Assembly (NCBI GenBank): GCA_964654825.1
Contig: CAZZKG010000015.1
Location: 1 to 64,000, forward strand
Source: CAZZKG01 sp964654825
GTDB taxonomy: Bacteria; Gemmatimonadota; CAZMKB01
Direction: 5' to 3'
Length of the DNA stretch: 64,000 bases
Shown piece after piece: positions 33,831-43,047 of this stretch. Below the pieces are notes generated by a model. That model made no database searches and had not been told where the DNA came from. It was given only the letters and a program-made list of their open reading frames with translations. The first letter of the stretch is position 1, and each line of letters starts with the position of its first letter. The translations under genes and the position numbers were made by a program.

Positions 33831-34709
33831 TTGTTACAGACCGAACTGTTCAAAAAGATAAAAGGTATCGAGATACGAACCAAGCTCCTCGTCGAGAGTT
33901 TTCTTTCCGGCCAGTATCACAGTGTCTTCAAAGGGCAGGGGATGGAGTTTCTCGATGTGCGGGAATACTCCGCCGGGGATGATATTCGAACGATCGACTG
34001 GAATGTCACCGCCAGGATGGGATTTCCGTACGTCAAGGTCTATCGCGAGGAGAGGGAACTCGCCGTCGTATTCGTAGTCGATGGCAGCAGGTCGGGTCTC
34101 TTCGGGGGACCGGGCAGTCTAAAGCGGGATCTTGAAGTCGAGATCTGTGCCCTCCTCGCTTTCTCAGCCATCAACAACAACGATCGTATAGGCCTCGTCA
34201 TTTTCACGGAAGAAATAGAGAAGTTCATTCCCCTCAAAAAAGGGAGACGACATGTCCTGAGGACGATTCGGGAAATCCTCACGTTTTCTCCTTCACTCGA
34301 GGGCACCGACATTAAAAAATCCTGTGATTTTCTCCTCAAGGTTTTGACGAGGAAATCGATCGTGTTTATTATCTCCGATTTCATCGACTCGGGATTCGAG
34401 ATGTCTCTTAGGACCCTCGCCAAGAAACATGACGTAATCACGATTCAGGTCAGAGACCGGAGGGAAATGGAAATCCCTGATATGGGGCTGGTAGAGATCG
34501 AAGACTATGAAAACGGGGATCGCCTCCTCGTAGACCTGGGATCTCCAGAAGTGAGACGCCGTTTCAGCGAAGGGGCCAGGAAAAGGTTTCTCGACATGGA
34601 CGAAATGTTCAAAAAGAACGGTATTGACTGTATCACTGCCTGGACCGACAGGCCCTACATCAAGGATATTATTACATTCTTCAGGGTGAGAGAAGCACGG
34701 TTTCACTGA
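33831..34709 (+). CDS. DUF58 protein (VWA-like, Bat-operon type)
   Basis: A 292-residue soluble protein starting at TTG 33831, with no gap after the moxR stop. Landmarks: the N-terminal GQYHSVFKGQGMEFLDVREYSAGDDIRTIDWNV core that defines DUF58, then a VWA-like fold with VFVVDGSRSG in place of the DxSxS metal site. No membrane segment is evident. DUF58 nearly always lies between moxR and VWA genes; the complex may modify or assemble envelope proteins. The 3' end lies in an 18-bp tandem duplication that includes its stop codon. Confidence 0.93.
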   Translation: MLQTELFKKIKGIEIRTKLLVESFLSGQYHSVFKGQGMEFLDVREYSAGDDIRTIDWNVTARMGFPYVKVYREERELAVVFVVDGSRSGLFGGPGSLKRDLEVEICALLAFSAINNNDRIGLVIFTEEIEKFIPLKKGRRHVLRTIREILTFSPSLEGTDIKKSCDFLLKVLTRKSIVFIISDFIDSGFEMSLRTLAKKHDVITIQVRDRREMEIPDMGLVEIEDYENGDRLLVDLGSPEVRRRFSEGARKRFLDMDEMFKKNGIDCITAWTDRPYIKDIITFFRVREARFH

Positions 34710-34734
34710 GTTGTAAGGTTTCACTGAGCTGTAA
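34699..34734 (+). repeat. 18-bp tandem duplication at a gene end
   Basis: Two direct copies, 34699-34716 and 34717-34734, of GGTTTCACTGAG[T/C]TGTAA differ at one base. The first supplies the DUF58 stop (TGA 34707-34709); the second lies just before AAGGAGGTG of the next gene. A recent slippage duplication is likely. Confidence 0.9.
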
Positions 34735-34745
34735 GGAGGTGCCGA

Positions 34746-35696
34746 TTGATCGAAGTAAGAGATCTGACAAAATTCTACGGTAAAAAGAAGGCAATCGATG
34801 CGGTAAGCTTCGATGTCGAAAAAGGCGAGATCCTCGGATTCCTCGGACCCAACGCTGCAGGCAAGACAACCACAATGCGCATCATCACCTGCTTCATGCC
34901 GGCCTCGAGCGGTACGGTAAAGGTCGGAGGATTCGACATCTTCGAGGATTCGATGGAGGTGAGAAAGAGAATCGGATATCTTCCGGAGCATCCGCCCCTC
35001 TATCTCGACATGGAAGTAAAAGGATACCTTGATTTTGTTGCGACGATCAAGGGTGTTGAAAAAAAGCAAAGGAATAACAAAACCGATCTTGCTGTCGAAA
35101 AATGCGGTCTTGGAGAAGTTCGGAAAACCCGGATCGGTAATCTGTCAAAAGGTTTCAGGCAGAGGGTGGGACTCGCGCAGGCTCTCATTCATGACCCCGA
35201 GATCCTCATTCTCGACGAACCGACCATCGGGCTTGATCCCAAGCAGATCATAGAAGTCCGGGAACTCATCAAGGGCTTCGCCGGTGATCACACGGTGATT
35301 CTGAGTACCCACATACTTCCCGAGGTCAGCATGACCTGCGACCGTGTTGTCATCATCAACAGAGGAAAAAAGATCGCCATGGGCTCACCTGAAGACCTGA
35401 CAACACAGCTCCAGGGAACCGCAAAACTGCGCGTTGTCATCGAGGGGGACTGGGAGAAGGTGAAGGGAAAACTCCTCTCCATTAAAGGAGTAGCGGGCGT
35501 ATCGCTCGAGCGGGCTGTCCCGGACGGTACCTTCGAAATCTCAGTTGAAAGCCGGAAGGGTGTAGATGTGCGAAAAAGTGTCGCGCGCTCTATAATCGAG
35601 AACGGCTGGGAACTTATCGAACTTGCCTCCATTGGAATGAGTCTGGAGGATATTTTCCTTCAGCTTACGACCAATGAAGAGGAGGTGATACAGTGA
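34746..35696 (+). CDS. ABC transporter ATPase, GldA-like
   Basis: A 316-residue ATPase. TTG 34746 is the start, behind a very strong AAGGAGGTG (34733-34741 region). Walker A is GPNAAGKTTT (Ala where Gly is usual: GPNGAGKTT becomes GPNAAGKTT). The Q-loop region is YLPEHPPLY, the signature is LSKGFRQRVGLAQAL, Walker B is ILILDEPTIGLDP and the H-loop is LSTHIL. The C-terminal extension of about 90 residues is typical of GldA/NatA-like proteins. With GldF- and GldG-like proteins downstream it forms a complete ABC system; in Flavobacterium GldAFG is needed for gliding, but homologues in non-gliders are common. Confidence 0.93.
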   Translation: MIEVRDLTKFYGKKKAIDAVSFDVEKGEILGFLGPNAAGKTTTMRIITCFMPASSGTVKVGGFDIFEDSMEVRKRIGYLPEHPPLYLDMEVKGYLDFVATIKGVEKKQRNNKTDLAVEKCGLGEVRKTRIGNLSKGFRQRVGLAQALIHDPEILILDEPTIGLDPKQIIEVRELIKGFAGDHTVILSTHILPEVSMTCDRVVIINRGKKIAMGSPEDLTTQLQGTAKLRVVIEGDWEKVKGKLLSIKGVAGVSLERAVPDGTFEISVESRKGVDVRKSVARSIIENGWELIELASIGMSLEDIFLQLTTNEEEVIQ

Positions 35697-36475
35697 GGAA
35701 CATCTGCGCTATTTACCGGAAAGAGATGAGATCCTACTTCATCTCGCCGATCGCCTACGTCATCATCGCTTTCTTCATCGCCATCACAGGTTACTTCTTC
35801 TACGGGCTCCTGGTGCAGTTTCTCGAATTTTCGATGAGATCGATGCTTCAGGCCCAGTATTACAAGATGGCGCCGCCGAAAGTGAACCTCAACGAAATGG
35901 TGATCCGGCCGATTTTCCTGAACATCAGTATTATCGTTCTCTTCTTCCTCCCTGCGATAACCATGAGGTTGTTCTCGGAAGAGAAAAAAAGCGGGACGAT
36001 AGAACTTCTCCTGACATCGCCCGTGACCCAGTTCCAGACAATACTCGGCAAGTTCCTGGCCGGTTTGAGTCTGTATGCGAGTATGATCCTGTTCACGGTG
36101 CCTTTCCTGGTGATCCTCTTCATCTATGGAAATCCGGAGATCGGACCCGTCCTGACCGGTTATCTCGGCCTGCTCCTCTTCGGCGGAAGTTTCGTGGCGA
36201 TCGGGTTGCTTATTTCCTCACTCACCGAAAATCAGATCGTCTCCGCCATCGCCACATTCGGGGTATTGCTGATGCTGTGGGTGATCGACTGGATGGCGGC
36301 TTACACGGGACCCACACTCGGCGCTTTTTTCAATTACATCTCGGTGATCGATCACCTGGAAAATTTCGCCAGGGGAGTCATAGACAGCCAGGACATCATT
36401 TTTTATTTGAGCGTCATGGGATTTGGACTGTTCATGACGTACAGTTCTATGGAATCCTTGAGATGGAGGGAGTAA
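35693..36475 (+). CDS. ABC transporter permease, GldF-like
   Basis: A 260-residue membrane protein with GTG start overlapping the ATPase stop (GTGA). Six hydrophobic segments are visible: about 16-38, 75-95, 120-145, 150-172, 180-200 and 235-255. The segment FLPAITMRLFSEEKKSGTIELLLTSP is the conserved coupling region of the ABC-2 / GldF family. A periplasmic loop (about 45-70) lies after the first helix. It forms the membrane part of the GldA/F/G-like system. Confidence 0.92.
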   Translation: MRNICAIYRKEMRSYFISPIAYVIIAFFIAITGYFFYGLLVQFLEFSMRSMLQAQYYKMAPPKVNLNEMVIRPIFLNISIIVLFFLPAITMRLFSEEKKSGTIELLLTSPVTQFQTILGKFLAGLSLYASMILFTVPFLVILFIYGNPEIGPVLTGYLGLLLFGGSFVAIGLLISSLTENQIVSAIATFGVLLMLWVIDWMAAYTGPTLGAFFNYISVIDHLENFARGVIDSQDIIFYLSVMGFGLFMTYSSMESLRWRE

Positions 36476-36476
36476 C

Positions 36477-37847
36477 GTGAGCAGGGGAAGATACATCAAA
36501 TATACGGCAAACTCTTTCATAGTTATCGTGGTAGTGCTTGCGATCCTCTTCATCGTCAATTACATCACAAACAATCACCGAGGGAGGATCGACACGACCG
36601 AAATGGCGAGATTCAGTCTTTCTGATCAGACCGTCAAGGTGCTTGTCGGGCTCGAAAAAGAAGTAAAAGCGTATGCCTTTTTCCAGGGGACCGACCGGCG
36701 TCTCGATGACCTGTTCAACAACTATTCCTACAACTCGGACAAATTCAGTTATGAATTCGTCGACCCTGACAAGAGACCGGAACTTTCCAAAGCCTTCAAC
36801 GTCGAGAAGTACGGAACGATCATCATGACCTGTGGTGAAAGGGATGAAGTGGTGGAGGAGAATTCGGAACAGGGTCTTACAAACTCGATCCTGAAGGTGA
36901 CGAGAGATCAGCAGAAGTCCCTCTACTTTCTGGAGGGACATGGCGAACGAAATCTCGATGACATCGAGAGAGAAGGCTACTCTACGGTCAAAAAGGCCAT
37001 CGAAAACGAAAACTACGTTGTGAAATTTCTTCCACTGGCAAGAACCGATTCAATACCGTCCGACTGTTCACTGCTCGTGATAGCTTCGCCGTCCAGCAGG
37101 CTTTTCGACCGGGAGCTCGAGCTTATCGAACAGTACCTTCAGGCTGGCGGGAGCCTGCTCGCTCTCCTCGATCCACCGCCATCGGAAGGTCTCACCGGCT
37201 TTCTCGATGGATGGGGAGTCAAAGTCGGGAACGATCTCGTAATCGATGCCAGTGGTGTGGGCAGGCTTTTTGGCGCCGGTCCCACGATACCTCTCGTCTC
37301 CACTTACGAGACACATCCGATCACCAAAGGATTCAGGGTGATGACCTTCTTCCCGTATGCCCGGTCCGTCGACAAGAAGGAGACCCTGCCACAGGGCGTG
37401 AGGGTGAACAGCCTCTGTAAGACAACCAAAAACAGCTGGGCGGAAACGAATCCGGAAGGGACAAAATACGAATTTGACGAGGGCGCTGACACTCGTGGTC
37501 CTGTATCCATCGCTGCTGTCGCCGTCAAGGACATTACCGCGGGAAAGGGGTCGGAGGCAGGTGAAGTACCGCCGCCGGCTAAAAAAGCCAGAGTTGTCGT
37601 ATTCGGTGACGCCGATTTCGCTTCGAATTCATACTTCAGCGCTTCGGGCAACTCCGACCTTTTTCTCAATACGGTGAACTGGCTGATGGAAGAGGAAGAT
37701 CTAATATCGATCCGTCCCCGTGAACCGGAGGACAGGCGGCTGACCCTCACTGCCGGTCAAACCAAAAAAATCTTCTATTTTGTAGTTGTTTTTATGCCGC
37801 TCGTCATCATCGGGCTCGGCCTCATCATTTGGAACAGAAAAAAATAG
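36477..37847 (+). CDS. GldG-like ABC auxiliary protein (DUF7088/ABC_transp_aux)
   Basis: A 456-residue protein starting at GTG 36477, 1 base after the permease stop. There is one N-terminal helix (FIVIVVVLAILFIVNYI), a large periplasmic domain, and a C-terminal helix (about 432-452, FYFVVVFMPLVIIGLGLIIW) ending NRKK. The periplasmic part contains RFSLSDQTVKVL...VKAYAFF, LYFLEGHGERNL, DCSLLVIASPSS and a late ARVVVFGDADFASN, all typical of the Gldg family. It is shorter than the Flavobacterium GldG (about 560). It is thought to work with GldA/GldF, perhaps moving or sensing a periplasmic or lipid substrate. Confidence 0.92.
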   Translation: MSRGRYIKYTANSFIVIVVVLAILFIVNYITNNHRGRIDTTEMARFSLSDQTVKVLVGLEKEVKAYAFFQGTDRRLDDLFNNYSYNSDKFSYEFVDPDKRPELSKAFNVEKYGTIIMTCGERDEVVEENSEQGLTNSILKVTRDQQKSLYFLEGHGERNLDDIEREGYSTVKKAIENENYVVKFLPLARTDSIPSDCSLLVIASPSSRLFDRELELIEQYLQAGGSLLALLDPPPSEGLTGFLDGWGVKVGNDLVIDASGVGRLFGAGPTIPLVSTYETHPITKGFRVMTFFPYARSVDKKETLPQGVRVNSLCKTTKNSWAETNPEGTKYEFDEGADTRGPVSIAAVAVKDITAGKGSEAGEVPPPAKKARVVVFGDADFASNSYFSASGNSDLFLNTVNWLMEEEDLISIRPREPEDRRLTLTAGQTKKIFYFVVVFMPLVIIGLGLIIWNRKK

Positions 37848-37866
37848 CTATGACGGGGGAGATCCT

Positions 37867-39246
37867 ATGAAGATAAGGAATACAATTATCCTTTTTGTTC
37901 TGGCCGTAGGCCTCTTCCTGTACATGTACCGGTTCGAAATACTAGATGTGAGACAGGAAGAGGAAGCCAAGGAACTGGCGAAGAAAGTAATGCAGTTCGA
38001 ACCCGATTCGGTGAAGACGGTCAGGGTCCGGACGGCTCAAGGAGCAGTTGTCTGTTCGCGGGAGGGTGAGGAGTGGAAGATAACAGAACCGATAGAGACC
38101 AGGGGAGATGAAAACGAGATCAACACACTCCTCACCAACCTGGAAGGGACTAAAATCGAGAGAAAACTCGTCGATGAAGCCGACAACCTATCGACATTCG
38201 GTCTCGATGAATCCGCATTGTCTATTTATGTTGCGGGAGATTCATTCGTATCGGACACGCTCTACATCGGGCACAAAAATCCAACCGGTACGTTTGCTTA
38301 TGCTAAACGAAGCGGCGGTTCCGAAGTGTTTCTGATTCCGCAGGTGACGATTTCCCAGGTAGATAAAGATCTGTTCCGTCTCCGGGATAAACTGGTCATG
38401 CATGTGGATCGGGAAACAGTCGAAAAATTTACCATAACTACCCGGGAAAAAACCGTCACCTGTGAGAAGCAGGACGATACGTGGCAAATCCTCGAACCTG
38501 TCGAAGACCAGGCGGACCGCGGTTCGGTGAGTCGTGTGCTCTCCTCCGTCTCCAATGGGAAAGCGGTAGGTTTCGTGACTGAAGAAGCCGGGGATCTAAG
38601 TCAATACGGACTCAATGATCCGGACATTTCCATCGACGTATTCACTGGGGCGGAGAGAACGAAACACACCCTGCTTGTCGGGGATGTCTCTGAACGAAAA
38701 TTCTACGCGAAGGACGCTTCCCGGGAACCGATCTTTTTCGTCAACAATGTCTTCTACGAGGCGATGAACCAGGATGTGAAGAATTTCCGGAACAAGAAGG
38801 TACTGGATTTCGATCGGTCACAGGTTACTCTTCTGGAGATCGTCAAACCGGAGGAGACCATTGTCTGCGAGAAGGATACCACATCCGAATGGTTCGTGTC
38901 ACTGTCTCCGAATCTGTCGAGAGAGCCAGCAGCGGAGAACAAGATCAATCAGGTTCTGAGCACCTTGGTCGCCCTGCGGGTCGAGGAGTTCACCGATGAT
39001 GCACCCAAGAGTTATTCACCCTATGGTCTCGATTCGCCGCGTCTCGAAATTTCCATCAAAGGAGAAACGGGAGAACTGGCGAGGATCCTTATCGGTGATC
39101 CGACGGAGGAAAACTACTTTGTGCGAACTTCCGACCGGGATCGGGTGTATTCTGTGAGGGGCAGGAGTGTATCGACCCTAACAGTGGGATACCTGGATTT
39201 ACTGAGAGAGGAAAAGAAGGATGAAGGAGGGGAAACGACTGAATAG
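37867..39246 (+). CDS. DUF4340 membrane-anchored protein
   Basis: A 459-residue protein from ATG 37867 (GGGGGAG upstream). One N-terminal helix (residues 4-22) anchors a large extracytoplasmic part made of three or four repeated beta modules, each with V-x-V-R-T/I-x-x-x-x-x-x-x-C-x-x-x-x-x-x-W-x-I/V (CSREGEEWKITEP, CEKQDDTWQILEP, CEKDTTSEWFVSL) followed by an YGL(D/N) segment. The repeated single Cys and Trp are noteworthy. DUF4340 commonly follows GldG-like genes; function unknown. Its 3' end overlaps the next gene by 26 bases. Confidence 0.9.
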   Translation: MKIRNTIILFVLAVGLFLYMYRFEILDVRQEEEAKELAKKVMQFEPDSVKTVRVRTAQGAVVCSREGEEWKITEPIETRGDENEINTLLTNLEGTKIERKLVDEADNLSTFGLDESALSIYVAGDSFVSDTLYIGHKNPTGTFAYAKRSGGSEVFLIPQVTISQVDKDLFRLRDKLVMHVDRETVEKFTITTREKTVTCEKQDDTWQILEPVEDQADRGSVSRVLSSVSNGKAVGFVTEEAGDLSQYGLNDPDISIDVFTGAERTKHTLLVGDVSERKFYAKDASREPIFFVNNVFYEAMNQDVKNFRNKKVLDFDRSQVTLLEIVKPEETIVCEKDTTSEWFVSLSPNLSREPAAENKINQVLSTLVALRVEEFTDDAPKSYSPYGLDSPRLEISIKGETGELARILIGDPTEENYFVRTSDRDRVYSVRGRSVSTLTVGYLDLLREEKKDEGGETTE

Positions 39247-40213
39247 TATGTCGGGGTGGGCCTGTGTCCTCCTTCTTTCCTTTTTTCTCGTAGATTCGGG
39301 TCATTCCGTTCTCGCCGACTCACCAGGGGAAGTATCCTGGGATCTCACACTGTCATCGGACTCTCTTTTTATCGGAGACCCACTTTCTGTTACCATCGAA
39401 CTCACTCACGACGCGAGTGACAGTGCGAGTTTCTCAATCACCGGTGTGAGCGCCAGCATCGAACCGTTCGAGGTCATCCGGACCGGAGAGACAAAGACCC
39501 ATACTGCCGGCGGAGTCCGGGTCGATTCTCTGAGTCTCTCACTGACCAGTTACGAAACCGGAGATTTTACACTTGGCCCGATTGATGTTTTAATCGTCAG
39601 GAGCGGGATACCTGACACGGTTCGGATCGAGGGGAGACAGGTCAGGGTAAAATCACTTCTCGGCCCCGATGCACGGGATATCAAAGAAATCAAGGAAAAC
39701 CTCTACCATGCCGGGCGAAGCAGGCTGGTATGGATCATCCCTGCACTTCTCCTGGTCGCTCTGCCGGCTGTTATTATATGGTTACGGCGCCGAAAGAGAC
39801 GACGGTCGACTCTGCCCCGGCATGGTCCCGAGATACCTTCGACCCCTCCGCATGTCCTGGCACTGGAAGAACTCCGGAAGATAGAGAAAATGGAGCTTCT
39901 CACGAGGGGAAAGGTGAAACAGTACTACACAATGGTGTCAGAGGTGTTGAGAAAATACATTGCAGGCAGATACGGGATCGTGACACTCGAGAGAACCACC
40001 GCCGAGATCGTTATTGATCTGGAACATACCTCTGTTTCTGAGGCTCATCGTCTTCGGTTCTCAGAACTGCTTCAGAGCTCGGACCTCGTCAAATTTGCAA
40101 AGTGGAATCCCGACAGTGAATCGAGGGACTCCCTTGTCCCGTTGACACGGGAGATAATCGAAGAGACAAAATCCCGAGTGTATGAAGAGGAGTTGACCCT
40201 TGCAGTTCGCTGA
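39221..40213 (+). CDS. BatD-like membrane protein (N-terminal Ig-like, cytoplasmic tail)
   Basis: A 330-residue protein. ATG 39221 (AAGAAGG just upstream) overlaps DUF4340 by 26 bases; ATG 39248 is the alternative. A signal peptide (to about LADS, residue 34), a beta-sandwich domain with SLFIGDPLSVTIELTHD...ISVSAS-like pattern, one helix (about 168-188, VWIIPALLLVALPAVIIWL), an Arg-rich stop-transfer and a cytoplasmic helical domain (LEELRKIEKMELLTRGKVKQYYTMVSEVLRKYIAGRYG) resembling that of BatD/DUF4381. It may be a second, shorter BatD that pairs with BatA. It overlaps batA by 14 bases. Confidence 0.82.
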   Translation: MKEGKRLNSMSGWACVLLLSFFLVDSGHSVLADSPGEVSWDLTLSSDSLFIGDPLSVTIELTHDASDSASFSITGVSASIEPFEVIRTGETKTHTAGGVRVDSLSLSLTSYETGDFTLGPIDVLIVRSGIPDTVRIEGRQVRVKSLLGPDARDIKEIKENLYHAGRSRLVWIIPALLLVALPAVIIWLRRRKRRRSTLPRHGPEIPSTPPHVLALEELRKIEKMELLTRGKVKQYYTMVSEVLRKYIAGRYGIVTLERTTAEIVIDLEHTSVSEAHRLRFSELLQSSDLVKFAKWNPDSESRDSLVPLTREIIEETKSRVYEEELTLAVR

Positions 40214-41189
40214 CCCTCAGTTCTTGTTGTTGCTCTCGATAATTCCCCTGCTCCTGTACCTGCAGGTGAAAAAGGGGAAAGCAAAACAGGCCTCATTCCT
40301 CTACTCGTCGACCCGTCTCTTCGAAGGCCTTCCGGCTACGACGAGATCACGACTGGCGGTGTTACCACTTGCTCTCAAGATCCTGTCACTCATTCTCATT
40401 ATATTCGCCCTTGCACGTCCACAGGGAGGGAGAGGCGAGGAGGAAGTGTTTTCTGAGGGCATCGACATCATGCTCGTTCTCGACATATCCGGAAGCATGA
40501 AGTCAGAGGATTTTCAGCCGAAGAACCGCTTACACGTTGCGAAGGAAGTTATTTCAGAATTCATCGACAACCGGCCGAATGATCGGATCGGCCTGGTCGT
40601 GTTCGCTGCCGGCAGTATAACCCAGTGCCCTCTCACGGTCGACCACGCTGCACTTAAAAAACTTCTACAGGCAACAGACATCGGAATGATCGAGGATGGG
40701 ACGGCAATCGGAGTCGCTGTCGCCACGGGAGTGAACCGATTGAAGGACTCGAAGGGTAAAAGTAAAGTAATGGTTCTTCTGACCGATGGTGTGAACAACC
40801 GCGGAGAGATCGATCCTGTAACCGCTGCCGAGCTTGCTTCCAGCTTCGGCATAAAAGCGTACACGATAGGTGTCGGGATACAGGGCACGGCACCCTACCC
40901 GGTCGAGGATCCGGTCTTCGGGAAACGTTATGTCCAGGTCCAGGTTGAGATAGACGAAGAAGTTCTCGGTAAGATCGCTTCCATAACCGGAGGAAGATAC
41001 TACAGAGCGACGAATGTCGAAGCTTTGAGAAAGATCTATGAAGAAATCGACCAGATGGAGAAAACAATCGTGAAAACCAGAAATCGGATAATCTATACCG
41101 AGATGTATCCGGTTTTCGTCGTACCGGCTTTCCTCCTGCTGTCTCTCGGCATGATCGTTACAGGGACCATTTTCAGGAGACTGCCGTAA
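40200..41189 (+). CDS. batA: BatA, VWA-domain membrane protein
   Basis: A 329-residue protein starting at TTG 40200 (GAGGAG about 7 bases upstream). An N-terminal BatA helix (FADPQFLLLLSIIPLLLYL), a second helix (about 54-72), a VWA domain with a complete MIDAS (DISGSM, a later Thr in EDGTAIG, Asp in LLTDGVNN) and a C-terminal helix (VFVVPAFLLLSLGMIVTG). Bat proteins were named for Bacteroides aerotolerance. With MoxR they probably form an envelope chaperone complex. It overlaps the genes on both sides. Confidence 0.94.
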   Translation: MQFADPQFLLLLSIIPLLLYLQVKKGKAKQASFLYSSTRLFEGLPATTRSRLAVLPLALKILSLILIIFALARPQGGRGEEEVFSEGIDIMLVLDISGSMKSEDFQPKNRLHVAKEVISEFIDNRPNDRIGLVVFAAGSITQCPLTVDHAALKKLLQATDIGMIEDGTAIGVAVATGVNRLKDSKGKSKVMVLLTDGVNNRGEIDPVTAAELASSFGIKAYTIGVGIQGTAPYPVEDPVFGKRYVQVQVEIDEEVLGKIASITGGRYYRATNVEALRKIYEEIDQMEKTIVKTRNRIIYTEMYPVFVVPAFLLLSLGMIVTGTIFRRLP

Positions 41190-42214
41190 TGGAAGGTTCG
41201 TCAATTTTCCTGTTTGCAAGACGAGAGTGGCTGCATCTCTTCTGGGTGATCCTTATCGTTCTCCTGAGTCTGATCTATTACGCACGCTGGAGGAAGAAAG
41301 CATTTGTTATCTTCGGAAGTGAAAAAAACGTGTCATTACTCGTCGCCTCATTGCACCAAAAACTCCGATCCATCAGGAATCTTCTCTTCCTGATAGGGCT
41401 TTGCTTTCTTGTGATCGCTGCATCCGGCCCCATGTGGGGGAAGAAAGCGGTCATCGTCAAATCCCGCGGGAAGGATGTCATGTTCATTGTCGACATTTCG
41501 ACGAGTATGCTCGCTGAAGATATAAAACCCAACCGCCTTGCTCGTGCGAAACTCGAACTGTCTCAGCTCCTGGTCGGCCTCTCCGGAAATCGGATAGGAC
41601 TCATCATTTTCTCCGGCGACAGTTTTGTTCTCTGTCCGCTCACGCTTGACACCGGTGCTTGTGAGCTTCTCATAGACTGCATCCAGGCCGGCAACATGCC
41701 GCGACCCGGTACGAGTCTCTCCGGCGCCATTCAGCAGGCTGTGAAAAGCTTCGAAGCCGGAGAAAATGAGTACAAGGCCGTCGTCCTTATCAGTGACGGA
41801 GAAGATCTCGAAGGTGAGATCGATGGAGCAGTATCGGAAGCGAAGGAGAACGGTCTACGTGTCTTCACCCTCGGTGTCGGCACGACAGAAGGTGCTCCGA
41901 TACCCATCAGAGGAGAGGATGGCTCACTCAAGGGTTACAAGAAGGACAGAACAGAGGAGACGGTGATCACCCGTCTCAATGAAGCTCTCATGAAAGACAT
42001 TGCAGATGATACCGGCGGCGAGTATTACCGACTCGGAAATGGCGGCACCCGAACGGATGATCTCGTCGAGTCGATAGTGAAGATGGATGAAAAGGTACTG
42101 GCTGAGGAGGAGGTACAGAGCTATAAAGAGAGATTTCAATATCCCCTGCTTCTGGCTTTTCTCTTTTTCGTGGCGGAAGCTTTCCTGGGAGAGAGGAGGC
42201 GAGTGAATCAATGA
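41189..42214 (+). CDS. batB: BatB, VWA-domain membrane protein
   Basis: A 341-residue paralogue of BatA. Two N-terminal helices (about 16-33 and 63-81), a VWA domain with complete MIDAS (DISTSM, Thr in RPGTSLSG, Asp in LISDGEDLEG) and a C-terminal helix (FQYPLLLAFLFFVAEAFL). ATG overlaps the batA stop (TAATG). BatA and BatB probably heterodimerise through the membrane segments. The intact metal sites imply a ligand-binding VWA pair. Confidence 0.94.
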   Translation: MEGSSIFLFARREWLHLFWVILIVLLSLIYYARWRKKAFVIFGSEKNVSLLVASLHQKLRSIRNLLFLIGLCFLVIAASGPMWGKKAVIVKSRGKDVMFIVDISTSMLAEDIKPNRLARAKLELSQLLVGLSGNRIGLIIFSGDSFVLCPLTLDTGACELLIDCIQAGNMPRPGTSLSGAIQQAVKSFEAGENEYKAVVLISDGEDLEGEIDGAVSEAKENGLRVFTLGVGTTEGAPIPIRGEDGSLKGYKKDRTEETVITRLNEALMKDIADDTGGEYYRLGNGGTRTDDLVESIVKMDEKVLAEEEVQSYKERFQYPLLLAFLFFVAEAFLGERRRVNQ

Positions 42215-43047
42215 AAGTGACCCGAAGTCACCATCCGATCTCTCTGCTGATTCTGTATCTCGCGGTGATTATCAGTATCGCCTGGAGCTGGAAGGACCTG
42301 CTCAACACACGTTCTGAGCGCGCTATGAAGCTCTATGAAGAGGGTAATTACGAAGATGCGCTCTCAGTTTACAGCGAAGAGGCTGTGGAGAATCCGGATT
42401 CTCCCAAAGTCCTGTACAACCTCGGGAACATGTTGTATCGTAATGACAGGTTCGAAGACGCACTGCCTCCGTACTCACATGCTCAGGATGAAACTGATAT
42501 CAAGCAGGCTGCCGTGTTCAATACCGGCAACGCGCTTTACCGGGCGGGGTCGAGTTCCGGTGATGGAGAGAAGCTGAAGCAATCGCTCGAAGCGTATAAA
42601 GAAGCCATACGCCTAGATCCCGGTGATCTCGATGCAAAGTACAACTACGAATTCGTTAAAAAACTCCTTTCCGAACAACAGCAGCAGCAGAACAAGTCCT
42701 CCGATTCCGATTCCCTCTCAGAGAAACAGGACCAGCAAAAAAATCAGCCTGAAGATCAGCAGGAGGACAAGTCTGGAGAGGAGAAAAGTGGGGATGAGGA
42801 TCAGAAAAAACAAAAACAGGGTGACACTGCAGATAAAAAGCAGTCGCCGGAGAACGAGAAGGGACAACCGCCTGAGACCGAGAAGGAGTCGTCGGACGCC
42901 CGGATGGATCAGCAGTCTCAACCTCGAATGAATCAGGATGACGCCAGGAGAATGCTTGAAGCGCTGGAGAACAAGGAAAAGGATCAGCTCGCCCAACGCT
43001 TCAAGGCCATGGGGAAAGGAAAGATCGATGTGGAAAAAGACTGGTAA
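42211..43047 (+). CDS. batC: BatC, TPR protein with charged tail
   Basis: A 278-residue protein: N-terminal helix (LLILYLAVIISIAWSW), three TPR repeats (about 37-150: AMKLYEEGNYEDALSVY, VLYNLGNMLYRNDRFEDAL, EKLKQSLEAYKEAIRLDP), then an extremely hydrophilic Gln/Lys/Glu/Ser/Asp-rich stretch (about 155-245) that should be disordered, and a short conserved end (MNQDDARRMLEALENKEKD). The last motif is typical of the C-terminus of BatC/VWA-TPR proteins. ATG overlaps the batB stop (ATGA). Confidence 0.9.
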   Translation: MKVTRSHHPISLLILYLAVIISIAWSWKDLLNTRSERAMKLYEEGNYEDALSVYSEEAVENPDSPKVLYNLGNMLYRNDRFEDALPPYSHAQDETDIKQAAVFNTGNALYRAGSSSGDGEKLKQSLEAYKEAIRLDPGDLDAKYNYEFVKKLLSEQQQQQNKSSDSDSLSEKQDQQKNQPEDQQEDKSGEEKSGDEDQKKQKQGDTADKKQSPENEKGQPPETEKESSDARMDQQSQPRMNQDDARRMLEALENKEKDQLAQRFKAMGKGKIDVEKDW

